From Sulfolobus islandicus Y.N.15.51 (GTDB lineage Archaea; Thermoproteota; Thermoprotei_A; Sulfolobales; Sulfolobaceae): a DNA stretch of 64,000 bases. The notes under the pieces are model-generated. The model had not been told where the DNA came from. It searched no databases and saw only the letters and a program-made list of their open reading frames with translations. This document shows positions 1-9,318 of this stretch, piece after piece (within the stretch, counting starts at the first letter, position 1; each line of letters starts with the position of its first letter). The stretch lies in the NCBI RefSeq assembly GCF_000022485.1, contig NC_012623.1:1054001-1118000 (forward strand). The letters are read 5' to 3'. The translations under genes and the position numbers were made by a program.

Positions 1-2
1 GG

Positions 3-629
3 TGTAACTCCATACGTAAGAATGAAGGTAAGAGCGATATTGTACTAAAGCAAGATATAATAAATGCATATGATAATATAGTGTATAGAAGAAAGCCTAA
101 TCCTTATGTCAAATTGATAAATGGAGATAAGATTATTGATGTAGGTTGTGGATCTGGTCAAAATTGTGACCAATTTAAGGGAAGACTAGTTATTTGCTTA
201 GATCTTTCACTAAATCAATTAAATCAAGCTCGTAAAAAAGGATGTCAAAATTTAGTACAAGCAGATATGGAATATTTACCATTTAGAGATTCATCAGTTG
301 ATTCTCTAGCCTATATAGCGTCTCTTCATCATTTGAGAGATCCATCTCAAGCTTTAGGGGAAGCTCAAAGGGTGCTAAAAGATAAAGGTGAAATACTGGT
401 TACTGTATGGTTAGTACAACTAAAGTTTTTCTTCTTAAGAAGATATATAATCAAGAGAAGTCTCATAAACGACAAAGAGGTTAGACGTTTCTATAGACTT
501 TATTACCCTTGGGAATTAAAGCGAATAATGGAAAGCAAGGGTTTCGTTACAAAAATCTATAAGTTATATAGAGTAAATAGTTTATTGCCAAATAATTCCC
601 TTTATTACGGTATCAAATCAACTGCTTAG
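3..629 (+). CDS. Trm9/ALKBH8-like SAM-dependent methyltransferase (5' end outside window)
   Basis: Class I SAM-dependent methyltransferase. Motif I reads [13 protein letters not shown], followed by the acidic LDLS strand end and a [11 protein letters not shown] segment typical of the Trm9/ALKBH8 methyltransferase group. Those enzymes methylate the carboxymethyl group on wobble U34 of tRNA. The first start codon in frame inside the window is GTG 81, but the frame stays open to the left edge, and its residues just before it (DIINAYDNI) look like a conserved family N-terminus. The true start is therefore probably upstream of base 1 and the gene is partial. It ends inside the 3' end of the convergent elp3 gene (17-nt overlap). 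Elp3 makes cm5U34, so the neighbour supports a tRNA role; the exact target is inferred. Confidence 0.75.
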   Translation, partial: CNSIRKNEGKSDIVLKQDIINAYDNIVYRRKPNPYVKLINGDKIIDVGCGSGQNCDQFKGRLVICLDLSLNQLNQARKKGCQNLVQADMEYLPFRDSSVDSLAYIASLHHLRDPSQALGEAQRVLKDKGEILVTVWLVQLKFFFLRRYIIKRSLINDKEVRRFYRLYYPWELKRIMESKGFVTKIYKLYRVNSLLPNNSLYYGIKSTA

Positions 630-2034
630 ACATATAAGGACCTTCTTTTACATAGCCTCTTTTAGCATAGTATTCTCGAGCACCTATTCCAGATAAAACA
701 GAAATTTTCCGCATATCGAATTCCTCTCTCGCAATCTTTTCAGCTTCGCTTAATAACTTACTTCCATACCCCCTATGTTGGAAACCCAATTCATCCCAGC
801 TTCCTATAGGTACTTCTATCCCGTATACGTGAAGTTCTCTTACTATGGCCGTCTTTCCATCTATCTCTTTTCTATGAGCCTTATTTGATGTTATTCTTAA
901 TCGTAAATAACCTATTAAAATCTCTTTTTCATCCTCAAAAGATAGGAAAATTTCAGTACCTTCACTTGCTTCATAAACTTCCTTGTAAAGATGAATTTTA
1001 GTATGATCTGGTAATAATCCCCTATGTTGCCACATCATCCCAACTTCCCTAAATCTAATTTCATTAATCTTAATTCCTTTCTCCAAGACCTTTTTCTCTA
1101 CCAATTCTCTTAAGTTTCCCTTTTTGTTACCATCTAAGATTACATTAGCAGGAATATCTCTTTGTATTCTCATCACTCTAACCCATTTAGGAATATATCT
1201 ATACATTTCAGATATTAATTCAATTAAAGTCTCCGTACCATAAGGCTTATATAATCCCCTTCTCCATAAATTCGCTAACGGCGCAGTTTCAACTACTAAG
1301 GTAGGATATATTTTCAACATATCCGGCCTAAAATTAGGATCAGAAAATATTGTCTTAAATGCCTCCAGATCCTTATCAAGATCTGATTTAGGAAGACCAA
1401 GCATTACATGATAGACCACTTTGAACCCTGAATCCTTCAGTATTCTAGTAGATTCTATGGAATCTTTTACGGTATGACCCCTATTGGTGAACTTTAAAAT
1501 GTCATCGTATACAGTTTGCACTCCTAATTCAACTTTGGTTGCACCTAATCTTAGCATTTGATCTGCGTGCCACTCCTTAGCCCAATCCGGTTTCGTTTCA
1601 ATCGTCATTCCTACACAACGTACTTCTGCCTTTTCGTTTTTCACTTGTGCATCTTCTAAATATACAAAAGAAGGTTTATCATAACTAGGAAATCTATTCA
1701 TAGCCTCTAAGGCATAGGTCACAAACCAATCTTGATAATCTATGGGTAATGATAGGAAAGTACCACCCATTATTATTAACTCTACTTTACTTGGAGTATG
1801 TCCATTCTCAACATATTGTCTTAATCTTGACTGTACTTGATGGAATGGATCATAATCGTTTTCTATTGCCCTCATTAAAGTGGGTTCTCTACCATAGTAG
1901 CTTTGGGGGGTATCCACATCTACTCCTCCGGGACAGAATACACACTTTCCATGCGGACAAGAATGCGGGTGAGTCATTATCGATACTATCGTAACGCCAG
2001 AAAGCATTCTAGTTGGTTTCCTTATTACTTGCAT
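613..2034 (-). CDS. elp3: Elp3: tRNA U34 carboxymethyltransferase (radical SAM + GNAT)
   Basis: Elp3-type enzyme that uses SAM and acetyl-CoA to add a carboxymethyl group to C5 of wobble uridine in tRNA. The radical-SAM cluster motif CPHGKCVFC lies at residues 26-34, and the core continues through [13 protein letters not shown] and [13 protein letters not shown]. The C-terminal GNAT acetyl-CoA-binding segment reads [10 protein letters not shown], followed by YYAKRGY near the end. The start is well supported: an in-frame TAG lies 12 nt upstream, and a TATA-like element (taaatat) sits about 26 nt before the ATG, as expected for leaderless Sulfolobus genes. The 473-aa protein therefore lacks most of the N-terminal extension found in many other Elp3 proteins. 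It is convergent with the Trm9-like methyltransferase gene, a likely next step in the same modification. Confidence 0.92.
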   Translation of the reverse strand: MQVIRKPTRMLSGVTIVSIMTHPHSCPHGKCVFCPGGVDVDTPQSYYGREPTLMRAIENDYDPFHQVQSRLRQYVENGHTPSKVELIIMGGTFLSLPIDYQDWFVTYALEAMNRFPSYDKPSFVYLEDAQVKNEKAEVRCVGMTIETKPDWAKEWHADQMLRLGATKVELGVQTVYDDILKFTNRGHTVKDSIESTRILKDSGFKVVYHVMLGLPKSDLDKDLEAFKTIFSDPNFRPDMLKIYPTLVVETAPLANLWRRGLYKPYGTETLIELISEMYRYIPKWVRVMRIQRDIPANVILDGNKKGNLRELVEKKVLEKGIKINEIRFREVGMMWQHRGLLPDHTKIHLYKEVYEASEGTEIFLSFEDEKEILIGYLRLRITSNKAHRKEIDGKTAIVRELHVYGIEVPIGSWDELGFQHRGYGSKLLSEAEKIAREEFDMRKISVLSGIGAREYYAKRGYVKEGPYMSKQLI

Positions 2035-2110
2035 TAAACTATACTACTCTTTATTCATATTTAGGACTTACTGTGTTAAAACTTTAATATTTCCAGTAAG
2101 GTTATAACTT

Positions 2111-2743
2111 ATGAGAAAAGCAGTAATATTTGACCTAGATGGCACTTTAGCGAATACGGATGAAGTTCACAAATTAGCTTGGGAAATTGCTTTACGAAAA
2201 CTGGGATATGACGTTAAAGTGGATATTAGATATTTGCTTGGTAGGAAAACGATAGACATAGCAAAGATTTTGATTGGGGAGAGTCATGCGGAAAAATTGG
2301 CTTCTGTAAAAACCGAAATTTATAACGAATTAGTGAAAACTTTGGCAAAACCTAAACCTTGCGTAATGGAGCTAATAAATCGTTTGAGAGATGTGGAAAT
2401 ACCTATTGCAGTGGTAACCTCGTCGATGCGTAACTCTGCTGTTCAAGTTTTAAAGGTAATTAATGTAGAACCAGATGTCCTAATTGCAGGGGATGATGTT
2501 AAACTAGGAAAGCCTAATCCTATGCCGGTAATAGAGGCAATTAAAAGATTAAATGTAGATCCTAATGAAAGCGTAGGAGTAGGAGATACAATCTATGATG
2601 TAATGGCATACTATTCAGCTGGAATAAGGGAGATTATAGTGGTAAGGAGTAGTGTTCCTCTAAATGTAGAAGAGGCAAGAAAGTACGATGCAAAGATATT
2701 GGATTCATTATGTGAAATATCGGATTGGTTTGAATTATTTTAA
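2111..2743 (+). CDS. HAD-superfamily hydrolase (phosphoglycolate phosphatase/PGM-like)
   Basis: Cytosolic HAD phosphatase, 210 aa. All four motifs are visible: DLDGT at residues 8-12 (nucleophile and acid Asp), VTSS (motif II), LGKPNP with the motif III lysine, and GVGDTIYD (motif IV). The helical cap between motifs I and II is of the subfamily I type found in phosphoglycolate phosphatase and beta-phosphoglucomutase relatives. The substrate cannot be read from the sequence. A TATA-like ctttaata centred near 2086 places transcription start at the ATG, so the gene is probably leaderless and independently transcribed. The tat operon follows on the same strand after about 75 bp. Confidence 0.85.
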   Translation: MRKAVIFDLDGTLANTDEVHKLAWEIALRKLGYDVKVDIRYLLGRKTIDIAKILIGESHAEKLASVKTEIYNELVKTLAKPKPCVMELINRLRDVEIPIAVVTSSMRNSAVQVLKVINVEPDVLIAGDDVKLGKPNPMPVIEAIKRLNVDPNESVGVGDTIYDVMAYYSAGIREIIVVRSSVPLNVEEARKYDAKILDSLCEISDWFELF

Positions 2744-2819
2744 TACTATCTAACCTCCCACTCGAATGAAAACAAAGTTTTTAATCTCACAATACGACTT
2801 TTCTTATAAGGATGGGAAA

Positions 2820-3104
2820 ATGTTAACAAACCCTTACGATTGGATCATAATACTAGTAGTAATTGCTGTACTATTCTTTGGAGCATCCAAAATACCAGAA
2901 CTATTTAGATCGATGGGGAGAGCTGTTGGAGAGTTCAAGAAGGGTAGAGTAGAGGCCGAAATGGAGTTGCAGCAAATGCAAGCACAAAACCTTCAACAAC
3001 CGTTAGTTCAACAACAGCAACCTAATGTTCAAGACCTAGAGAAACAAATAGCCGAATTACAGAAACAGTTAGAGGAGTTAAAGAAATCTAAGCAGAATCA
3101 ATAA
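2820..3104 (+). CDS. tatA: Twin-arginine translocase subunit TatA
   Basis: TatA-type pore subunit of the Tat pathway, which exports folded proteins across the cytoplasmic membrane. The N-terminal membrane helix (DWIIILVVIAVLFF) is followed by the FG hinge and amphipathic helix (FGASKIPELFRSMGRAV), then a Gln-rich region and a C-terminal coiled coil. I chose ATG 2820 over the longer ATG 2766, because the 18 extra residues would put a charged stretch before the helix, whereas TatA proteins begin almost directly with it. A T-run (3117-3123) follows. A second TatA-like gene and tatC lie immediately downstream, giving a tatA-tatA2-tatC cluster. Confidence 0.88.
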   Translation: MLTNPYDWIIILVVIAVLFFGASKIPELFRSMGRAVGEFKKGRVEAEMELQQMQAQNLQQPLVQQQQPNVQDLEKQIAELQKQLEELKKSKQNQ

Positions 3105-3140
3105 AATAATAAATACTTTTTTTACTTAGGTGAGATAGGA

Positions 3141-3458
3141 ATGATTAGCAACTTAAGTGACTTTTTAGTAGTGGTAGTTGTGTTTATACTGTTGATGGCC
3201 GGAGATAAAAATGCTGGAAATACCGCTAAGTCAATAGGGAGGTTTTTAGGTGAAATAAGGAAAAGACAAAACGAATTCAAGAACGAGTTAATGAGGGAAT
3301 TGAATAGTGTAGAGGCTACTAATAACACTCCTTTTACTGGGTCTAATTTCAAATACGTAAAGGTTACAAATCAAGAAAGAGTTAAAGAATTAGAGGCTCA
3401 AATAAAACGATTACAAGAGGAATTGGAGAGGCTGAAAGCTAGTGACGGAAAGAACTAG
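3141..3458 (+). CDS. Second TatA/TatB-like subunit
   Basis: Small protein with one N-terminal membrane helix (LVVVVVFILLMAG) followed by an amphipathic helix (AKSIGRFLGEIRKRQNEF) and a C-terminal coiled coil, the architecture of TatA/TatB. The canonical FGxxKLPEL hinge is not present: the segment reads MAGDKNAGNTAK. This suggests a divergent paralogue, possibly with a TatB-like role, an inference from divergence and position only. An AGGTGA Shine-Dalgarno sequence lies 7 nt before the ATG, indicating translation from a polycistronic or leadered transcript. The 3' end overlaps the start of tatC by 17 nt. Confidence 0.75.
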   Translation: MISNLSDFLVVVVVFILLMAGDKNAGNTAKSIGRFLGEIRKRQNEFKNELMRELNSVEATNNTPFTGSNFKYVKVTNQERVKELEAQIKRLQEELERLKASDGKN

Positions 3459-4326
3459 AGAGGTTGAAAAGCTTGAAGAAAGACCTTTAATAGAACATTT
3501 GAGAGAATTGGCGTACAGATTAAGGAGAATTTTAATTGCTCTCGCAATAACTTTTATGATATATTTCATGCTGGGTTTAGAATTAGTTAGAGTATATTTA
3601 CCTTATCCATTCTTTGGTCTTAAATACGTTTTAGCGGAAGTTCCCGTTTTATACCCATCTCTATTTGATAGTATATCTGTACAACTGACACAGCTTTTCA
3701 TATATAATGAGCTACCTAAAGGCGTGAAATTGATAATCATAAATTTGTTCGATCCACTTTTCGCATCCTTTTATATTTCCCTGTATCTGGCAATATTTAC
3801 TACAATCCCTATCATTGTAAGGGAAATTTGGGCATTTGTAGCTCCGGGATTATATGAACATGAGAAGAAACTTTTCAAGAGTATAATATTTCCTGCCTTT
3901 TTATTGTTTGCCTTAGGTTCTGCCTTTGCTTACTTTCTTCTTATTCCCTTAATGTTAAGAATAATACTCTTATATGCTACTGCTTTAGGTTCTGCAGTGG
4001 AGCCAACTTTAGGCCTAAGGTCCTTTGTAAGTACAGTAATGACATTGCTAATTGCTACTGGATTGTCTTTTGAACTACCCTTAATAATGGGCGGCTTAAC
4101 GGGCGTTGGAGTTGTAAAGTCAATTACGTGGCTTAAAAATTGGAGATGGGGAGTTCTAGTATCCTTTATTATCGCATGGATAATTTCACCAGGTACAACT
4201 GGAGGTATAATAGAAACAGTAATAGGAATAACCTTATCTACCCTATATTTTATTGGTGCATTAATAAGTAAGTTTATGGAAAAGGGTAGGAAGAAAGAAT
4301 CCCAGAAACCTTTGGAAAGAATTTAG
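3442..4326 (+). CDS. tatC: Twin-arginine translocase subunit TatC
   Basis: Polytopic TatC receptor that binds twin-arginine signal peptides. The N-terminal RPLIEHLRELAYRLRRI segment is the family signature, and FVAPGLYEHEKKLFKSIIFP matches the conserved second cytoplasmic region. The protein has several further hydrophobic helices and a short basic tail. It starts at GTG 3442 inside the end of the second TatA-like gene (17-nt overlap, different frame), which implies translational coupling. At 294 aa it is longer than bacterial TatC (about 250), with an expanded region after the first membrane helix. Confidence 0.93.
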   Translation: MTERTREVEKLEERPLIEHLRELAYRLRRILIALAITFMIYFMLGLELVRVYLPYPFFGLKYVLAEVPVLYPSLFDSISVQLTQLFIYNELPKGVKLIIINLFDPLFASFYISLYLAIFTTIPIIVREIWAFVAPGLYEHEKKLFKSIIFPAFLLFALGSAFAYFLLIPLMLRIILLYATALGSAVEPTLGLRSFVSTVMTLLIATGLSFELPLIMGGLTGVGVVKSITWLKNWRWGVLVSFIIAWIISPGTTGGIIETVIGITLSTLYFIGALISKFMEKGRKKESQKPLERI

Positions 4327-4438
4327 AAAAATTACGTGATTCGGTTTATGAAGTTTTAACCATACGACTAAGGCAGCCGATAGAATAAACTTCAATTTAA
4401 TATTTTCTTATTCTAACTGAGCCAAAAAATTTATAGTT

Positions 4439-4453
4439 TGGATAGTCTATCCA
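4439..4453. promoter_or_regulatory. 15-bp palindrome between TATA box and start of ABC importer operon
   Basis: TGGATAG-T-CTATCCA is a perfect inverted repeat with a 1-bp centre. It sits directly downstream of a TATA-like aatttatag (about 4428-4436) and 6 bp before the start codon of the substrate-binding protein gene, so it overlaps the expected transcription start. That position is typical of an archaeal repressor operator. A metal- or cofactor-sensing regulator of the DtxR/MntR type is an attractive but unproven guess given the transporter downstream. Confidence 0.5.
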
Positions 4454-4459
4454 GACATT

Positions 4460-5416
4460 ATGCCAAGCGTAAAAGCGATTGGTACGATAGTAGCTATAAT
4501 TATAGTAGTGAGTGTAATTTCCGTCTACTATTATTACAAGAGTTCTTCTACATTACAACCGGCTACTGTTAACAATAATCTTAGAATTGTATCATTAGCA
4601 CCTAGTGATACACAAATTCTAATAAGTTTAGGCTTAGGTAAATATATAGTGGGAACTGATTACTATTCATACCAGTTATTGCAATCTCTTAACCTCACAA
4701 AGGATATACCATCTAATATTACAGTGTTTTCTCAAATATCTCCTCCAAATATTTCTGGCCTGCTACTATTACATCCAACGGTTATTGTAATTGAAAAAGG
4801 GCTTATAGGAAGTTACATAGAGCAAATGAAAGAAGCTGGACTTAACGTCTTAATTACGAATAATGATTTTGCAAGTACCTATTCCCAGATAGAAAATTGT
4901 ATATTAAAAGTAGGAGAGTATTTTAATGTAACTAGTAAAGCTCAACAGTTAATAGATTGGATGAATCAGAAAATAAGCGATTTCTCTAATGTAGGAAATG
5001 TAAGCGTAGCTTATTTATTATGGATATGCCCAGATTTAAGTTTCTACACCGCTGGCGGGAACGTTTTTATAAATAGCATAATTGTTCAAGCGGGCGGTAT
5101 TAACGTTTTTGCGAACTACTCTGGCTATCCATTATTAACCCCGTCACCACTATTGATAATAAAACCCTCTGTCGTAATTGCGCAGGAAGTATATAATTTA
5201 ACTTACACCAACTACTTAATTTCCCAATATAAGGGAATAAATAGTAGTAATGTCTATATAATAGGAAATATAGCAACTAACCTATTAAATGAACCAGGAC
5301 CACTTTCGGTGTATTCCATACAAGTTATTAAACTCATAATTGAGGGAAAGGCGCCACATTTCATTTCAGACAATTGGGTGATAAACAATCTTAATATAAC
5401 TCTGCCGGTGTTTTAG
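4460..5416 (+). CDS. ABC importer substrate-binding protein (Fe-siderophore/cobalamin family)
   Basis: Extracellular, membrane-anchored binding protein of the BtuF/FepB/TroA-like fold. An N-terminal hydrophobic anchor (residues about 8-26) is followed by a mature domain beginning LRIVSLAPSDTQILISLGLG, the hallmark of cobalamin/iron-chelate binding proteins. Many Asn-X-Ser/Thr sites suit a glycosylated surface protein. The gene is first in a three-gene importer operon with no gap before the permease (stop at 5416, next ATG at 5417). The substrate could be a siderophore, cobalamin or haem; the sequence does not decide. Confidence 0.85.
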   Translation: MPSVKAIGTIVAIIIVVSVISVYYYYKSSSTLQPATVNNNLRIVSLAPSDTQILISLGLGKYIVGTDYYSYQLLQSLNLTKDIPSNITVFSQISPPNISGLLLLHPTVIVIEKGLIGSYIEQMKEAGLNVLITNNDFASTYSQIENCILKVGEYFNVTSKAQQLIDWMNQKISDFSNVGNVSVAYLLWICPDLSFYTAGGNVFINSIIVQAGGINVFANYSGYPLLTPSPLLIIKPSVVIAQEVYNLTYTNYLISQYKGINSSNVYIIGNIATNLLNEPGPLSVYSIQVIKLIIEGKAPHFISDNWVINNLNITLPVF

Positions 5417-6403
5417 ATGGTTCGTTTAAGTGGTATTTTTTTAATTATAGGATTTATTATTTCGTTTTTGCTTGGGTTACTCTACGGTGATGTTACTATA
5501 CCGATTAGCGAGATTTTCCATCCTAGCGGAGTTTACGCTTATATATTGCTTAACATAAGATTACCTACCTTAACTGTGGCAATTCTCATAGGTGCAATCT
5601 TATCCACATCTGGGGCAGTTCTTCAGATGTTATTGAGAAATCCACTCGTAGATCCCTATATAAGTGGGACAGCATCTGGTGGGGCTTTTGGGGCAGTTCT
5701 TACGTATTTACTGCTGATGCTTAATTTGCCCTTTTCATGGATAATATACTTCCAACCTTTGGTAGCATTCTTCACTGCAACGCTAGCAACCTTGATAACC
5801 ATAATGATTGGAAAGAAATCAGGATATCTTGGTCTTGTGATTGGTGGTGTTTTAGTCTCGTTCATTTTCTCATCTCTGGTAACGGTCATATTATCAGTAA
5901 TGAGCGCTAAATATCCTCAAATACCCCCACTTACCTTTTGGCTCTTGGGAGATATTAGCGTAGTTGGCTGGTTTAATGCCATAATATTATCATTATTTGC
6001 CATTCTCTTACTTTACTTTAGCCTATCAAATTCTAGATTGATAGACTTACTATCAATAAGTGATGAGATTAGTTATTCTCAAGGGGTAAATCCTAATAAG
6101 CAGAGAGTCTTCTGGCTATTATTCATAAGTCTTGTAGTAGCTTACTGTGTTTCAATAGCCGGTATTATAGGATTTTTAGGCATAATAGTTCCACATATTA
6201 TTAGGAGATTAATTGGAGGAAACACAAGCCAGGTAGTGATGTATTCCTCACTATTAGGTTCAACAATCTTAATTCTAAGTAACATTTTATCTCATGGTAT
6301 ATTTGGTTATTTTATTCCTCTAACTGCGCTTCTTTCAATCATGGGAGCTCCAATAATGATATTCGCGTTGGTGAGAAAAGATGTTAACGTTGAGGAATAT
6401 TAG
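5417..6403 (+). CDS. ABC importer permease (FecCD/BtuC family)
   Basis: Polytopic permease with roughly nine or ten hydrophobic helices. Family motifs include LRLPTLTVAILIGAILSTSGA and LLRNPLVDPYISGTASGGAFGA near the N-terminus and GIIGFLGIIVPHIIRRLIGG near the C-terminus, all characteristic of FecCD/BtuC permeases for iron chelates and vitamin B12. The length (328 aa) is normal. The gene abuts the binding-protein gene upstream and overlaps the ATPase gene downstream by 23 nt, so the three proteins are probably made from one mRNA. Confidence 0.92.
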   Translation: MVRLSGIFLIIGFIISFLLGLLYGDVTIPISEIFHPSGVYAYILLNIRLPTLTVAILIGAILSTSGAVLQMLLRNPLVDPYISGTASGGAFGAVLTYLLLMLNLPFSWIIYFQPLVAFFTATLATLITIMIGKKSGYLGLVIGGVLVSFIFSSLVTVILSVMSAKYPQIPPLTFWLLGDISVVGWFNAIILSLFAILLLYFSLSNSRLIDLLSISDEISYSQGVNPNKQRVFWLLFISLVVAYCVSIAGIIGFLGIIVPHIIRRLIGGNTSQVVMYSSLLGSTILILSNILSHGIFGYFIPLTALLSIMGAPIMIFALVRKDVNVEEY

Positions 6404-7040
6404 TGTAAGATTAGGAGGCAAATTAATTTTGTCAAGCATTTCTTTTAGTGCAGTAAAAGGTATTAATGTGATTTTAGGACCAAATGGAAGTGGTAAGACT
6501 ACGCTACTAAGAGCGATAATTGGGATGATAAAGTATGATGGTGAAATAAGAGTCGATGGTGAAATATCATACGTTCCAGCTGAGTTTTTCTCTCCTAGTA
6601 TGAAAGTTCTAGATGTATTAAAAGCAGGTAGAAAAAGGGCTAATTATGAATCATATATAAAGGAGTTAAATGTGGAGAAGTTTCTTGAGAGTGATTTCTC
6701 CACCTTAAGCTCTGGTGAAAGAAAACTAATCTTAGTAACAAAGGCTCTAGCTGAGGGAGACAATGTAATAATGGATGAACCTCTTTCAAATCTTGACATT
6801 AAAAATAAATTCTTTGTGATGAATATTTTAAAGAAGTTTAACCATAAGACCTTTCTGATTACTTCTCATGAGCTAGAAACTTTAAGGTATGCTGATAAAG
6901 CTATCGTGATCAATAAAGGAAAATTGGAATATGATGGAGGAGTTAGCGATCTTTCTGACGATCTACTTTCCAACGTATATGGTATAAAGTTCAAAAAAAT
7001 ACAAGTTGACGGTAAAACATTCTTTAATGTTACGGGATAA
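6381..7040 (+). CDS. ABC importer ATP-binding protein (FepC/BtuD-like)
   Basis: ATPase subunit that powers the adjacent permease. Walker A is LGPNGSGKTT (residues about 32-41), the signature is LSSGERK, Walker B/D-loop is VIMDEPLSNLD, and the switch histidine is in ITSHE. At 219 aa it is shorter than most FepC-type ATPases (about 250) but contains all catalytic motifs. The start codon ATG 6381 lies inside the permease gene, indicating translational coupling. Confidence 0.92.
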   Translation: MLTLRNISVRLGGKLILSSISFSAVKGINVILGPNGSGKTTLLRAIIGMIKYDGEIRVDGEISYVPAEFFSPSMKVLDVLKAGRKRANYESYIKELNVEKFLESDFSTLSSGERKLILVTKALAEGDNVIMDEPLSNLDIKNKFFVMNILKKFNHKTFLITSHELETLRYADKAIVINKGKLEYDGGVSDLSDDLLSNVYGIKFKKIQVDGKTFFNVTG

Positions 7041-7180
7041 TAAGCGTTTAAAGGGAGGCAGAGTAATTTGTATTTGTAGTTAAAGCTTATGTTTCGATTA
7101 GATCACGATGTAGTTAAGTTTTCATTAGGTTGCAAATTTTTATAACTTAACTATGTTTTCATCAAAGAAATTAATTAAAT

Positions 7181-7954
7181 CTAACTTATCCTACCTATAA
7201 CGTATTTTTCAGTTAACTCGTTTTTTGGCGAGGTAAATATTTCATTAGAAGATCCACATTCTACTAATTCTCCATTGTATAAGAAGGCTACATAATCAGC
7301 AACTCTTGCGGCTTGCTGAGGATTATGTGACACAAGAACTATAGTCATTTCTTTTTTTAGCTCCGTTATTAATTTCTCGATATCTTGAGAACTAACTACA
7401 TCAATCATAGATGTAGGCTCGTCCATTAAAAGTACTTTTGGCTTAAGCGCAAGTGCTCTGGCTATTGTTAATCTTTGTTGTTGTCCACCTGAGAGTTGAG
7501 AAGCTGGACTATTTAGCCTATCATGTACTTCTTTCCATAGCCCTACCTTTCTTAAGCTCTCCTCCATTATTTTCTTTATTTCCCTTTTATCTTTGATCCC
7601 GTGTGACTTTAGCGGATATGCTATGTTATCATAAATGCTAAGATGTGGAAATGGATTAGGCTGTTGAAATACCATTCCTACTTCTTTTCTAAGTTTTATA
7701 GCATCTATTTGAAAGATATCTTTGCCAAAATATAGAACCTTTCCATCAACCTTTATTTTACTATCATAGATCTCTATTAATCTATTCAAAACTTTTAATA
7801 ATGTTGACTTTCCAGAACCTGAAGGCCCCATTATACCAAATATTGAATTATTAGGTATTTTAACAGTGATATTTTTCAGTATAGCTTTATCGTCTATATA
7901 TAAATATAGTCTAGATATGTTAAATACGTCCTCTGCGCTTTTTCCAGCTTCCAT
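7181..7954 (-). CDS. pstB: Phosphate ABC transporter ATP-binding protein PstB
   Basis: ATPase of the high-affinity phosphate importer. Walker A is MGPSGSGKST (residues about 42-51), followed by a Q-loop in the VGMVFQQPNPFPHLSIYDN context typical of PstB, the signature LSGGQQQR, and Walker B LLMDEPTSMID. Unlike the usual pstSCAB order, it is transcribed divergently from pstS-pstC-pstA across a shared 144-bp promoter region. A minus-strand TATA-like element at about 7980-7990 places transcription start a few bases before the ATG. Confidence 0.94.
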   Translation of the reverse strand: MEAGKSAEDVFNISRLYLYIDDKAILKNITVKIPNNSIFGIMGPSGSGKSTLLKVLNRLIEIYDSKIKVDGKVLYFGKDIFQIDAIKLRKEVGMVFQQPNPFPHLSIYDNIAYPLKSHGIKDKREIKKIMEESLRKVGLWKEVHDRLNSPASQLSGGQQQRLTIARALALKPKVLLMDEPTSMIDVVSSQDIEKLITELKKEMTIVLVSHNPQQAARVADYVAFLYNGELVECGSSNEIFTSPKNELTEKYVIGRIS

Positions 7955-8098
7955 TGCGTTCTACTCATACTTCTGTTTTTGATATATAAAAAGATAATCT
8001 ATATAATCTATATATACTACTATATCCTATTAAGAATACTATATTTTATATACAATATGTTTATAATCCTACTCTAATAGTTAATCTCAAGATAGGTC
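7955..8098. promoter_or_regulatory. Divergent promoter region between pstB and pstSCA
   Basis: A very AT-rich 144-bp intergenic region with back-to-back promoters: tatata-type elements near 7980-7990 for pstB (minus) and gtttataatc near 8059-8068 for pstS (plus). Between them lie direct repeats of TAATCTATA (about 7996-8015) and two ACTATAT-containing copies (about 8020-8045). These repeats are candidate binding sites for a regulator that responds to phosphate and controls both operons; this is inferred from position only. Confidence 0.45.
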
Positions 8099-9316
8099 AT
8101 GAAAGGGTTTTCAACTTTGGCAGCTGTGATAATATTAATAATAGTTGTTATTGCAGTGGCAGGGATTTTTTTCGTGATATATTCCCAAGGTGGTCATAGC
8201 ACTACAACTACTTCAACAAGTTCATCTTTTTCTACTTCGTCACAAGCTTCATCATCTCAAACTACAGCCTCATCACAAATTTCGGCAAGTATTGTAGCTG
8301 GTGGTTCTACTTTTGTTAATCCAGTAATGCAAGTGTGGGTTAAAGATTTCCAGTCAAATTATAATGGAATCCAAGTAACTTATAGTTCAGTGGGTAGTGG
8401 AGCAGGAGTGAATAATTTCTTACTAGGTGCCTATGACATAGGAGCTACAGATGCTCCTCCGCCCAGTAATTTGTATCAGCAATTTACTCAAAAATATGGT
8501 GAAGTTCTCACAATCCCTGATGTTGTAGGTGCAGAGGATATAATATACAATATTCCAGGCTTTTCTGGTACCTTGAACTTAACAGCTGATGTTATAGCAA
8601 AGATATACTTAGGGCAAATTCAATATTGGGATGATCCAGCAATAAAAGCATTAAATCCTCACTTTAATTTCCCTCATCAAAAAATAATAGCAGTTCATAG
8701 AAGTGATGGAAGCGGCACTACCTTTATCTTTACATATTGGCTTTACACCTCATCTCAATCTTGGAGGAGTTCAAATGTTAGTTATGGTTATACCGTTAAC
8801 TGGCCGGTAGATAAACTTGGAAACGGATTAGCAGGTAAGGGAAATGATGGAGTTACAGCGTATGTATATCAAAATCCTTATTCAATAGGCTATGTTGAGG
8901 CACAGTACGCAATATCGAATAATTTAACTCCAGCGGCCGTATTAAATCCATCCACAGGCGAGTATGTTTTACCAACTCAAGCTTCAATTGAGACCGCAGT
9001 TCAAAACGCTAATTTATCTTCGCTTCCTTCTTCATTGACAGTAGATATGTCTCGATATCTTTCAGTCTTCTTAAACGTTAAAGCACATAACGCTTATCCT
9101 ATAGTGTCGTTTTCATGGCTAGTTATTAAGGTAAATTATACCGATAAGTCTAAGGCAGAAGCGATTTACTTATTTTTGAAGTATATTGTAACTACTGGAC
9201 AGACTGAATTACCATCGGGGTATATTGAATTACCATCAAATATTCAACAATTAATTCTACAAAATCTTAAGCTAATATCATATAATAATACGTCTGTTTA
9301 TACCTTGGTGAGCTAA
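8099..9316 (+). CDS. pstS: Phosphate-binding protein PstS
   Basis: Extracellular phosphate-binding protein of the Pst importer. An N-terminal membrane anchor (residues about 5-30) leads into a Ser/Thr-rich linker (about 33-65), common in Sulfolobus surface binding proteins and often glycosylated. The binding domain then begins AGGSTFVNPVMQVW and contains SGAGVNNFLLGAYDIGATDAP and HRSDGSGTTFIFT, the PstS phosphate-contact segments. There is no lipobox Cys, so anchoring is by the N-terminal helix. First gene of pstS-pstC-pstA; pstC follows after 2 nt. Confidence 0.93.
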   Translation: MKGFSTLAAVIILIIVVIAVAGIFFVIYSQGGHSTTTTSTSSSFSTSSQASSSQTTASSQISASIVAGGSTFVNPVMQVWVKDFQSNYNGIQVTYSSVGSGAGVNNFLLGAYDIGATDAPPPSNLYQQFTQKYGEVLTIPDVVGAEDIIYNIPGFSGTLNLTADVIAKIYLGQIQYWDDPAIKALNPHFNFPHQKIIAVHRSDGSGTTFIFTYWLYTSSQSWRSSNVSYGYTVNWPVDKLGNGLAGKGNDGVTAYVYQNPYSIGYVEAQYAISNNLTPAAVLNPSTGEYVLPTQASIETAVQNANLSSLPSSLTVDMSRYLSVFLNVKAHNAYPIVSFSWLVIKVNYTDKSKAEAIYLFLKYIVTTGQTELPSGYIELPSNIQQLILQNLKLISYNNTSVYTLVS

Positions 9317-9318
9317 AA

